In this document: positions 1 to 10,700 of the stretch, one piece after another
Position numbering within the stretch: position 1 is the first letter of the stretch
Layout of the letters: the number at the start of each line of letters is the position of its first letter
NCBI RefSeq assembly: GCF_023973825.1
Contig: NC_090125.1
Span: 3,383,412 to 3,447,411 of the forward strand
Reading direction: 5' to 3'
Source: Plasmodium brasilianum
Lineage: Eukaryota > Apicomplexa > Aconoidasida > Haemosporida > Plasmodiidae
DNA length: 64,000 bases
Made by a program: the position numbers and the translations under genes
The notes under the pieces: generated by a model
The model's input: the letters and a program-made list of their open reading frames with translations, nothing else
Database searches by the model: none
Told to the model about the DNA's origin: nothing

Positions 1-906
1 TTCTAATCTATTAATTTTGACTTTTGTAACATTATCTTCATAGGAATAATAGGTATTTTTTGGTACGTTAATTTCTTCTAACTTATTATCTTCGTTAGGT
101 ATATATATTTTTTTAAAATGCTCAAAAGAATTTTCCTTTACACAATATATAAAGAAATCTATTATCTTTTCAATATTTTCCCTATTACTTAGTAGTACAC
201 TCTTATTATTCATTTTTTTTGATGTTTTATTCGTTATAAAAAAGTTTGCACCTACAGTATTTTCCTTTATATCTACATACCTACTCAGTAATTTTATATC
301 TCTCTTTATCTGTTCTTTATTTTTAATAATATTTATTATGAAATCTACGTAGTTTTCATTTAATAAATCTAGTAAGCTACTTTCTAGATTATCCTTTGTT
401 AATGTGATATGCACAATTTCGGTAAGTAACTCATTAATTTCATTTATAAATATCCTTTTACTATTACTACTATCATTGCTATTTTTATTTATGCTTGTGT
501 ATATCCCTGTACCAAGGGTACTATCTCGACCGTTTAAAATATGTTCGCATATGTTATATACATACATAAGTCCTCTTTCCTCTCTTTCCTTTACATTTCT
601 TTCCTTATTTTCTATTGTACTTTCCATGAGGTTATATTTTTTTGAATATTTTTTCAAATACTTTTTTTCCTTTTTCAGTACTGTAAGTATCTTTCGTTCG
701 ATTTCATTATCCTTGCGGCTGATGTTGTTTGGGGGGCATATATTGAATCTTGCATATTGACCTACATTGTGGATGTTTTTGAATTTTTTGAAAAATAAAT
801 TATTTTTTATAAATTTCACTGCATCCTCAATATTGTACCTATCATGTTTTCTAGAATATTCTTGGTATGAATTTTCCTTCACCTTATTATTTATTCTTGA
901 TTTCAT
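1..906 (-). CDS. ASCC3/Brr2-like (Ski2 family) helicase, N-terminal part, cut by window start
   Basis: An open frame of 302 codons runs from an ATG at 906 down to base 1 with no stop, so the gene continues beyond the window and its catalytic domains are not visible. The visible part is mostly charged and helical. Two segments resemble the region before the first helicase cassette of ASCC3 and Brr2: a 'SLLDLLNENYVDFIINIIKN' stretch, like the ELL...LI..LLQNR segment of the family, and 'NKLEEINVP', like human ASCC3 'NKLYEEVRIP'. In Plasmodium a DEAD/DEAH helicase is remembered next to the copper transporter, which supports the call. ASCC3-type enzymes unwind nucleic acid with two Ski2-like cassettes in ribosome quality control or repair. 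No in-frame ATG lies upstream in this frame near 906, so the start is likely but not certain. The neighbour downstream on the left is outside the window. Confidence 0.55.
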   Translation of the reverse strand, partial: MKSRINNKVKENSYQEYSRKHDRYNIEDAVKFIKNNLFFKKFKNIHNVGQYARFNICPPNNISRKDNEIERKILTVLKKEKKYLKKYSKKYNLMESTIENKERNVKEREERGLMYVYNICEHILNGRDSTLGTGIYTSINKNSNDSSNSKRIFINEINELLTEIVHITLTKDNLESSLLDLLNENYVDFIINIIKNKEQIKRDIKLLSRYVDIKENTVGANFFITNKTSKKMNNKSVLLSNRENIEKIIDFFIYCVKENSFEHFKKIYIPNEDNKLEEINVPKNTYYSYEDNVTKVKINRLE

Positions 907-2569
907 ATTCCTCTGTTAACTTTAGGTTCCTTTTCTTGTATATATTACTATTTGGACGGGATGACTCTTTCGCTATAATGCGTTTGTATATGCTCATATA
1001 AATATGCGAAAATTCAGATATATACACATACGCATACAAGTATACATACAAGTATACATACAAGTATATATACAAGTGCACATACAAGTATATATACAAG
1101 TGCACATACAAGTATATATACAAGTGCACATACTAGAACACATACAAATACCCACACATGAATACGCAAGTACGTATATTAAGAAACTTAAGAAACTTTA
1201 TTCTTAAAACGAAAATATTAATCCCATAATTTCATTGTAGACTTTATCTTGTTTTTTTAAAAAGACTCTTTTCCTTATTGTCTACGTGTTAGGGTAATTT
1301 TCTGCTTGTAGCTTAATCACCAGTTTCGTGAATCATAAAAAGATGGGTTTTATACGTGCATACCTACATCATACATTTGTTGGCAACTTTATGACTGTAT
1401 TTTTACATTAACTGTTAATGTTGTTTCTGTTTGTGTATCTTTTACTAATACGTTATGGATGTTACATCAAATAAATACGATTTATAATGTTGTTATATAT
1501 CATTTTTATGAGCACAGAGAATAAGAACATAATATATTACGACCTTCCAGATTTGGGGTAATAAAAATATTATTCGTTTCCTCTCGCTCTCTGTATATGT
1601 ATATATATATTGGCAAAATTGTGTTAAATAATGTTACATGAAATATTTTTGTATATTTACCTAAAACTAAAGAAGAGCGTTAATACACGGCAGATTTTGT
1701 TATAAGTTATACAGATATCTACCCAAAAAACAAAAAAAAAAAAAAATACAAATGGTAATAACAGTTGAAAGAAAAATTAAAGCAAACACAAAAGTGAATG
1801 CAAAATTCCTTCTCTTTAAAATTTTGTGAATATTGTAAATGCTGTTTAATATCACAGGATGGAAAAAAAAAAATATACGCATAATGTTGTTACAAAAAAT
1901 TAAGAAAAACTAATTAAAATTTATTAACTTTTTAATTAATCATTCTTTGATGTATTAAGTTGTATATGTGTATATACATATATATATATGTGTTGGTCAA
2001 CATGTGAACTTGTTGCTCTTTTTAGCATGTTTTTAAAACAGTATTTTTTAAAGCGTGGGTTTAAGATATCAAGTTAATACGAAATTCAAATGTTTGAGTA
2101 AAATTAATTATAAAAAAAAAAAAAAAAAACTAATAGAGAAATTAAAAGAATATTAGAAGAATAAATGTATACTATTTTAAAAAATTGACAACTAAAAAAA
2201 AGAAAAATTGTAAAGTAATTAACTTCTTAAAAAAAAAAATAACATAATAATATAAGCACTGTTTGAATTTCTTAACTTTGCATTATTTTTTTTTGCCATG
2301 AATTTCAATGTTTAAATTCTTCAAGGAGGGTAAATAAGAATATCGCCAATATTAGGATGGTATTAAAATGGGTAAAAAAGATTTTTTTATTTTCAGTGTC
2401 TTCGTAATATAATGCGCATAAAACGTGCCTGTATCTACCTGTATGCATTTGTATATAAACATATGCATGCATATATAATCTTATAACAAAATTACTTACA
2501 AGCACCTTTGTAATGTGTATATTTTTAAAAATAAGCTTAAAAGATGTGCATGGAACAAATAAAAAAAAG
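907..2569. other. Intergenic: helicase 5' flank and copper transporter 3' flank
   Basis: AT-rich DNA between two minus-strand genes. It contains one 24-bp minisatellite (listed separately), poly-A runs and short (AT)n stretches. Small open frames here are tyrosine/isoleucine-rich translations of AT repeats, and I see no supported gene. Confidence 0.7.
1016..1146. repeat. 24-bp minisatellite
   Basis: Tandem units built on ACATACAAGTATATATACAA followed by GTGC, about four to five copies plus degenerate edges with shorter 12-bp spacing. It sits about 110 bp upstream of the helicase start codon. The matching open frames on both strands are repeat translations. Confidence 0.85.
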
Positions 2570-3473
2570 CTAACATCCACAACAAGCTGGATCTCCATAA
2601 AATTCTTTATGAACATTCATGTCACTTGCTGAAGTTTTATTATTACATGTTATGAAATTATTGCCAAATAAAAAATAACCAAAGGATAAACCCAAAACAA
2701 CTGATAAAAATAATCCAACGTTAAATGTCATTACAATTAACATTAATAAATAATCCCATGCATATATGATAAAAGATAAAATCATTCTAATTGTATTATT
2801 TTTAAATAAAACTTTGCTTTTTAAAACACTTGTATCTGTTGTTTTCGGCAACGATCTTTCCACATTCAACCTAAACACTTTTAATATAACTGAGATTATT
2901 CCGAATATAAAACAAATTATAAGAGAGACAAAATATGATGTTGCCTACAGCCGAATAATAACAAAAATTATAATAATTATAATAATAAAGGAAAAAAAAA
3001 AAAAAAAAAAGGAGAGTTTTATAAAAAATGATATACGGGAAAAAAAAAAATATATATATATATATATATAAATATTGAAATGTATGTAGTTTTATCCTCA
3101 CTGTTAAGGTTTCCCAAAATTTAAATAAAATTATGGTATGGGTTGAAAACTGAAAAGACATAGGCATTGATAAACTATGATTCATCAACTTAATATCTTC
3201 GGCTTCATCCTGTAGTTGGAAAGTTTTATTCATTTCTTTATTTTGATGATTAGTAATTATATCCTTATAAGTCTCATAATTTTTCCAGATATCATATATA
3301 AAGGATAATTTATTTTTGCTTAATTTTTTATTAGAACACATTGCTATGTTGTGTAAACATGGATCATCACCCTTATTTTTGTTGTCATCATCTTTTTCAG
3401 CTCTTATATATAAAGAATTTATAACGAAAAATATAAAAAGTATTTTCCATATATATTTATGCATTTCTCTCAC
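2570..3473 (-). CDS. CTR: Copper transporter, CTR family
   Basis: Two exons, 3102-3473 and 2570-2944, joined in phase 0 (donor GTGAGG, acceptor TGTAG), give 248 residues. Residues 1-25 are a signal peptide or anchor. The lumenal/outer region ends in a Met motif, S-M-P-M (M103, M105). Transmembrane segment 1 (about 125-148) follows 'FKFWETLT'. Segment 2 carries the diagnostic MxxxM (M192, M196). Segment 3 carries GxxxG (G209, G213), used for trimer packing. The tail ends in Cys-Cys-Gly-Cys, as expected for copper hand-off. CTR proteins are trimeric Cu(I) importers using the Met ring. A second Met at residue 4 is an alternative start. The intron holds a long poly-T/AT tract. Family assignment is firm from topology plus all three motifs; whether it sits at the plasma membrane, vacuole or another membrane is not shown. 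Confidence 0.9.
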
Positions 3474-3826
3474 ACGTATTGGTAAATAAAAAAAAAAGAT
3501 AAAATTTGTTACAAAATTAGCAAAACATTTAGCTGTAAAGAATTCTTTTTTTTTTTTTTTTTTTTGTGTGTGTGTTAATTGGCGTATAAATATATAGTGT
3601 TATAAAGTACTTAAATATGATATGAATGTGTAGTATTCATCAATTTTTGTTAAGTGTTCATTTTTAACCTTTTATGATTCGGTTATTTTATGAATTTTCA
3701 GCTTACATATTATTAATAAAAGAATGTACATACTTTTCGTTAATTCATTTAGGTTTACAGGAAATATTGTGTATAATTTGTACCATATGCTACTGTGATG
3801 TACGCGTAATTTGGATACATTTTTTG

Positions 3827-3866
<40 letters not shown>

Positions 3867-4914
3867 GCTACAAAAATATATACATATATAAGAAGGGAAT
3901 TATGAGAGTGTACATCATTCCGCTTAGTTTTTCAATTAGTATTTACCTTGTAATATTTTCGAACATGAATGCTATTTTATTCGAATTAGGTATGTTTTTT
4001 TAAGCTTAAATTTTTTATCAATAATGCCTGTAAAAATGTAAATCTTACAATATTATTTTGTCAAATTTACTCATTTTTTGATTTTATTAAATTTACCAAA
4101 ATTTTCCATTTTCAAAAAGTTTAAAAGAAGCATTAAGTCCTCACAAATAAATTTTAATTCCTTTACTTCCTTACATTTGTTTTGCAAACTGTCAGCTTAT
4201 TTGCAAAAAAAATAAAAATTAAAGGTAACTTATTAGCATATAAGGAATTATTTCAATGTTTAAGTTTAATAATTAGGATGAGATAATTTTCAACAATAGG
4301 TATTTTGCATGTTAATTGCTTAGACTTACGTCATAAGATTCACCTTCTCTAATTTATACATATATATGACATAATACATATATGCACAACAGATACGTGT
4401 ACCCGTACGTATATTTATATGTGCACATCTATACTGATGATGAGCAAAATTTCCAAGAATGTGGAATAATTTTTTTTAATTTTTTTTTTTTAATTACACA
4501 TGAATTCATTCATGTTGTGAGTTACAAGTTTCATTCTCCATGCTCACTAACTTTTTAACACAAATAGATAAAAAAAGCTCAAAAAAAACTATTTTATTTA
4601 TACTTTTGTTTTTATACTACCTCTCTTAATTTTTTAAAATTATACTCATTTTCCATAAATAAAAAGAATGGGTAAAAAATATAATTAAAAAAAAAAAAAA
4701 AACGTAAGTTCCAAAAAAACGCGTTAATAAGAAACATAAGCGCATATTCATATGACCATACTACGTATATATAATATTAAACTACATGAATGTGTAATTA
4801 CATGCATTTATGCTTAAAGCGTTCTCTTACTCACTAACCTGGGTATTGTTACTATTATTATTATTATTATTATTTATTTATTTTATTATGTTTTATTCTA
4901 TTTCATTTTCTTTT
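3474..4914. other. Intergenic: CTR 5' flank and TPx1 3' flank
   Basis: AT-rich, with poly-T at about 3548-3566, (AT)n at 3830-3857 and an ATT run at 4850-4870. A plus-strand open frame at 3674-4003 runs through the AT repeat and is not supported as a gene. No RNA gene is seen. Confidence 0.65.
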
Positions 4915-5502
4915 TTACAATGTGGATAAATATGTTGAAACACCTTCTTCTGATGGCTTCATAGATACTTTTCCTTTTTGCCAGTTGGCTGGGCATACAT
5001 CTCCACATTTCTCATGATGTTGTATGGCATCGATTATTCTTAAGATTTCATCAACTGATCTACCTATTGCTAAATTGTTAACAAGAAGATGTTGAACTAT
5101 TCCTTGTTTATCAATTAGAACAAAAGCTCTTAATGACACACTATCACCAAAGAGAACATTATAATCTCTCGAAATGCTTTTCGAAATGTCGGATAACAAG
5201 GTATGTTTTATATTACCGATACCTCCTTTTGACAATGGCGTTTTTTTCCATGCTAAATGTGTGTACTTGCTATCTACGCTACATCCCAACAATTCTACAT
5301 TCCTCTCGTTAAACGAATTAAGAGCTTTATCTAAAGCTATAATTTCAGATGGGCATACAAAAGTAAAATCTAGTGGGTAAAAATAAAGGAGAACATATTT
5401 CTTTCCAATAAAATCTTTTAAACTCACTTCACCAAAAGTGTTATCACCAAACACGGCCTCAGCTTTGAAAAATGGGGCTTCTTTTCCTACGTATGTTGCC
5501 AT
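4915..5502 (-). CDS. TPx1: Thioredoxin peroxidase 1, cytosolic 2-Cys peroxiredoxin
   Basis: Single-exon gene of 195 residues. The start chosen is MATYVGKEAP at 5502; the frame stays open upstream to 5583, but that stretch is Tyr/Ile-rich AT-repeat translation, and 195 residues is the normal length for this enzyme. The peroxidatic motif PLDFTFVCP gives P43, T47 and C50, and the resolving cysteine is C170 in GDVCPANW, so this is a typical 2-Cys enzyme that forms intersubunit disulfides and is reduced by thioredoxin. GGIG (93-96) matches the helper motif of hyperoxidation-sensitive peroxiredoxins, but the C-terminal YF partner motif is replaced by YL. There is no targeting peptide, consistent with the cytosol. 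It removes hydrogen peroxide and organic peroxides. Confidence 0.97.
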   Translation of the reverse strand: MATYVGKEAPFFKAEAVFGDNTFGEVSLKDFIGKKYVLLYFYPLDFTFVCPSEIIALDKALNSFNERNVELLGCSVDSKYTHLAWKKTPLSKGGIGNIKHTLLSDISKSISRDYNVLFGDSVSLRAFVLIDKQGIVQHLLVNNLAIGRSVDEILRIIDAIQHHEKCGDVCPANWQKGKVSMKPSEEGVSTYLSTL

Positions 5503-5834
5503 TGTATATGAAATATTTATATATATATATATATATACTTGTATGTATTTATATTTATATGTACAATTAAAAAATTCTTTCAAAAAATCTTCCTTATAGG
5601 TAAAATTATGTTATGTTAAATAAATATACGTTTTTTGTGTAAGAAATTATATAGATACAAATAACTTTTTGTTGAAAGAAAAAATAAAATAAATTAAAAA
5701 AAAAAAAAATATATTTATGTTCCTGCATCCGATAAATGTTTAATTGTTTTTATGGTCAAATAAGTAAATATTAAAAAAAAACTCCAAAAATGTTCTCACT
5801 TAAGCCCTTATATTTTGACATGCGCAGAATATAG

Positions 5835-5875
<41 letters not shown>

Positions 5876-7724
5876 TATATGAAGCTAATAAAAAGAAAAA
5901 AAATGCATTCTTGTTATTTTTATTTTTCAATTTGTTACGTTAATTTTTTTGAAGAAAAGTGTGGAAACAATATATATGTTGTTTTTTATGAATACATAGC
6001 ACACTCTATCCTTGCGTTAAATTCTTAATAAAATAATAAAGCTCAAGATGAGTTAGTGACCAAATTACTTGTAAAAAAGGTGGAATATATTTTTTTTTGC
6101 TGTAGTTTTTTACATGAATTTTTTATTTAAAAAAAAAATGAAAAAGGAAAAGGGCTAATAACCCTATTTAATTATGTGCATATATATATATATAATGCAT
6201 CATATAACTTCTTTACAAAAAACATTAAAAAATTTTATCTAATGCAAAAATGAATCCTAACTTAACAACCTTTTTTAAATTTTACCTTTATATTTTGCTT
6301 AATGAATAATTATATAGTGAGCATTTATCTTTAAAATATTATTTATTATATTTTTTTTTTGTTTTTAATGTATTTTTTTTTTCTTTGGAACATAATACTA
6401 AATATTTAAAGATTATACGTTACAATGTGTTTTTCGGAATATCCGATTAAAACTTATTTTTCCTTATTGAATATATATTTTAATATTTAATCCAATAATA
6501 GGAAAAATAGAAGAAATGTTTAGCATATTTTCTGGTGCTTTGTTCAACTATTTGGAAGTGGAATCAGCATATAATAAATATTTACGCGAAATTTTTTTCG
6601 TTAAATATTTCAAGTTAATAAAATGTTAATCAAATTTTGGATGCATATACATATTTTACATATGTTTTTGTTTCTTTTATATAGCATAAAATTGTATTAG
6701 AGCCCTCAGGTGTTGTAGCACACATTCAAAAATGTGCCATTTTTTGATGTTAAAAGTAGCGATATTAATTTAATTGTACAAGAACGTACATATACACATA
6801 TATACATGTACATACATACATACCCACATACATACATTTACATCTTTAAAATTGCTGCATTTTCAGATGGAGTATTTTACAAATGTGAAAATAACTTTTT
6901 CTCATTTTTGTAAACATACGCCTGTTTGGAGTGTTACTTCTTTTCTCATAAAATAGGAAGATCATATATTATAAAAAAGATGTTTCAATTTAAAAGGATT
7001 AAAATATTTTTTATTTTTATATTTACCAAGAAGTTATTTAAAATATTTTAATAAAAGTGTAATATTTTTTTTTTTGTTTTTTATATTTTGTTTTTTGTTT
7101 TTTGTTTTTTATTTTTTATTTTTTATTTTTTATTTTTTATTTTTTATTTTTTGTTTTTTGTTTTTTATTTTTTGTTTTTTGTTTTTTGTTTTTTGTTTTT
7201 TGTTTTTTGTTTTTTGTTTTTTGTTTTTTGTTTTTTATTTTTATTCTTATTTTAATTTATTTTTTTTTTAATGGGATATTAAAAAATAAAAATACTGCAA
7301 TGCTTATAAATCTTCGTTGAAGGATTTTATATATATATATGCATTTTAAACAAAAAAAAAAAAAATGTGTGCAAATGAGGTTGTAAAAATAATGTAATGT
7401 ATAATTTATAATGTAAAAATATTGTTAGGTATAGTTATATAAAATTAATAATAGGTACAGAAATAAAAAAAAAAATGCTACTTATACAACAGGGTTATGT
7501 TCAAAAAGGAAAAAAATACAATAATTGTTATAGTTAAAAATGGAGCATTCTGTAAAATTAATTTCATATATTCAGAAAATAAAATTTCGAAAATTTTAAA
7601 TTACAGAAATTTGACCTTTTTATATTATTTATTTATATTTACTCAGTTCTTTTCAAAACGCGTTGTATTTTTACTTCATAGACAGGATGTATTCTTATTT
7701 GTAATATTATTTTGTTAATTTACA
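5503..7724. other. Intergenic: TPx1 5' flank and LOTUS gene 3' flank
   Basis: Holds the TPx1 upstream region, (AT)n at about 5838-5870, poly-T runs and the T-rich heptamer satellite at 7067-7245. Open frames here (for example 7497-7718 plus) have no recognisable motif and repeat-like composition. No gene supported. Confidence 0.65.
7067..7245. repeat. T-rich heptamer satellite (GTTTTTT / ATTTTTT)
   Basis: About 25 tandem units of one purine followed by six T. The purine is A in one block and G in the flanking blocks. Several overlapping Phe-rich open frames are its translation and are not genes. Confidence 0.9.
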
Positions 7725-10700
7725 TTAATTTTGTATCCTACAGTGATCTACAATAGGCACATCTTCCAAGTTGTCATTAAATAAATAATGAAAAACATTA
7801 TATGTAGATGGAAAGTTAAAATACATATGATTTATATCTATGGACTCTTCAATAGATATGTTTATGTTTTCACATTTTTGGAAATCACTTATAATGTCAA
7901 ATTTATTTTGTGAAGCGTCCACAAATTTAATCATTGAATTATCTTCTTTTTCATCCGTACTATAATAGGTAGGTGATTTGTAATAAGAATCGTACATATC
8001 ATAAGATGAAGGTAAATTAACAACATCGAGGGGTAATAATAAAGGTACATCTTCAGGGGTATTGTGTTCATTAATATCCTTATTTGTTTTATCGTCAAGA
8101 GAAAAGTTATCATTGAACAGTTCTTCTATAGTTTCGTTAGAAGTTTTATACTCTAATTCAAATTGTGCATTTTTGTTTTTTAAACAATTAGAAAAATGTA
8201 AATATGAAATACATCTCTCCCACTGATAATTTTTTATATAATCTAAGGACTTCTTCAATTCTATTTCTTTTTTTAATTTTGCATTTTTATCTCTATGCTT
8301 TTGATCCTTCAAAAAATATGCACAAAAAAAGGAAAAAAAATTATGTTAATATTACTGTATACAAATGGTTGAAATTTTAAAAAGTATGTAAACTGAACAT
8401 GAAAATTGAACTAAATAAAAATAAACCAAAAGTGAAGCAGCATGCACTATAAAAATTATTTTCAAAAATATTTTGCAAAAATGGTATTTAGTAATAATTT
8501 GCAAAAATAAGCTATAAAGAAGGATGAATAATGCTAATTTAAACAAAACTTGAGGACTCATGATTATATAAATTTTCAATTTTCAAAACGGGTTGTATTA
8601 ACATTTTGAGTGTACCAAAAAAGGGGGTATAAATAAATTACTGATACACTGCTCATTCTAACAAATTGCAGAAAGAGTATAAGTTGGTAAACATTCGTTT
8701 ACATATACGCCAATATACAAATATATGTGCAATGTTTTTTTTTTTTTTTTTTTTTTCCTCTTACATCTTCCATAACAGGTAACAGTATGCACTGAAATTT
8801 ATGTTGTGTTGATATAAAGCAAATATCGCTCATTTCGTTATTTATGAATTCCGTTAATTTAGAATATCCTATCTGGTCTATATTTATATTTTCCTTGTAT
8901 ACATTTTTATATATCAGGGGAAGTCTACTCAGGGAAAAGCCTGTAAATTAAAATTTTATTTTATTTTTTTTTTTTTTTTTCCATTTAGTTAAGATAGGAA
9001 GAATACATCTTCCTGGTTATTAATATAGAAAAATTATATTTAGTATGGTAGTGTTATATATTATTGTGCTTATCCTTATTATGCTTATAATTATAATGCT
9101 AATAATTGTTGCCTTAACATTTGTTGTTATACCTATTATTATTATGCTTATTCAACTATTACATAATTATTTTTATATTGTTACTACTGTTCCTGCTATT
9201 ACCACTCTATTACTGTTGCTCTACTACAATTTTTATACTTCTTTTATAGTACTACAATTTTTATACTTCTGTTATACTACTACAATTTTTATACTTCTGT
9301 TATACTACTACAATTTTTATACTTCTGTTATACTACTACAATTTTTATACTTCTGTTATACTACTACAATTCTTATACTTCTGTTATACTACTACAATTT
9401 TTATACTTCTGTTATACTACTATAATTATTATACTAATATTAAAACATTTCTTATTATTTAAAATAATTATATTATTATTTCGTATTTTTGCGTCTAAAA
9501 TAAAGAGGAATCTACGCAAATTTGTTATTAGAACATGTATTTCTGATACTATTTGTTTTTAATTATTTCTATATCTACATCTACGAATATATGAAAAAAT
9601 ATATATATATATATGTGTGTGTATGTATGTGTATAAGAATAACCTTTTGCCTTAGTTTTATCTTCTGAGTAGCTATATAACAAATAGCTTATTCGGTTTT
9701 TTATTAAATTTATAGAATGCTCTTTGTGATTTTTTAAAGCGGGGGTTTGATTCACATGCATTTTGGAAATATATGTTTTGGAAATGGTCAAAGAAGTAAA
9801 TATCGGTATAATATTATTGTTGAAATATGATAAAATATTTAAGTCAATGCACTTTTGTAGTATATGAATTATTCTCCCTAATTTCATCGTTCTAAAAATA
9901 TAAGGCCCTGTATGTTTTAACGTTTCAGCTAATATGTATCTACCTCCCTTGTGGCTATTGTCCGCTGCGGATGGGGAAAAAAAAGAAAAGTTAAAAATTG
10001 TTACAAAAATGTAAGAAAAATGTTACAAAAATGTAAGAAAATTGTTACAAAAATGTAAGAAAAATGTTACAAAAATGTAAGAAAATTGTTACAAAAATGT
10101 AAGAAAAATGTTACAAAAATGTAAGAAAATTGTTACAAAAATGTAAGAAAATTGTAACAAAATTTTAATAACAATGTATCAAAAATGAAAAAAAAATGTA
10201 ACAGAAATGGAAAAAAATGAAACAATAATATAAAAAAAATATAACAAAAAAGTGGGTACTAAATGCAAAATGTATACATAAATAAGTACATATCTATGTA
10301 AAAAAAAAAGAAAAACTCTACGATTTACTCAAAACTGATTATGTGGTGTTCTATGTATTGTAACTGTAAAAAAGGTGCTTAAGCTTAGATAAGCATAGAG
10401 CATATATTGATATATTTTTTCTAGGGCATACTTATGTAACATTTATATAAGATAAATAATGCACATTAACTAGTAATATATATGGTTGTATCGATATATA
10501 TTTATAATAAAGAGGTGTGCATAAAATAAATACTTAATAAAATAAATGCATCTGACTGAATATTGCATACACGTAATTAGTGAAACCATATCAAATGCAG
10601 TAAATAATATTATTTCATTAACAAGAAAAAAAAAAAAAATATATAAATAAAAAAAATAACTAATATATAAAAGAAACTATATACTTTATATCTATATATG

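Noticed and set aside
887..1207. Overlapping Tyr/Val/His-rich frames on both strands
   Set aside because: Produced by the 24-bp minisatellite upstream of the helicase.
3674..4003. 109-codon plus-strand frame near CTR
   Set aside because: Runs through an (AT)n repeat; no motif, no splice-linked partner.
5503..5583. 27-residue N-terminal extension of TPx1
   Set aside because: Encoded by (AT)n-like sequence; the 195-residue form starting MATYVGKEAP has the standard length and no leader is expected.
7074..7320. Phe-rich frames
   Set aside because: Heptamer T-satellite translation.
9045..9425. 126-codon plus-strand hydrophobic frame
   Set aside because: Covers the 28-bp minisatellite within an intron of the minus-strand LOTUS gene.
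9985..10175. Possible CRISPR-like array
   Set aside because: Units are contiguous with no unique spacers, and the host is a eukaryote: a minisatellite.
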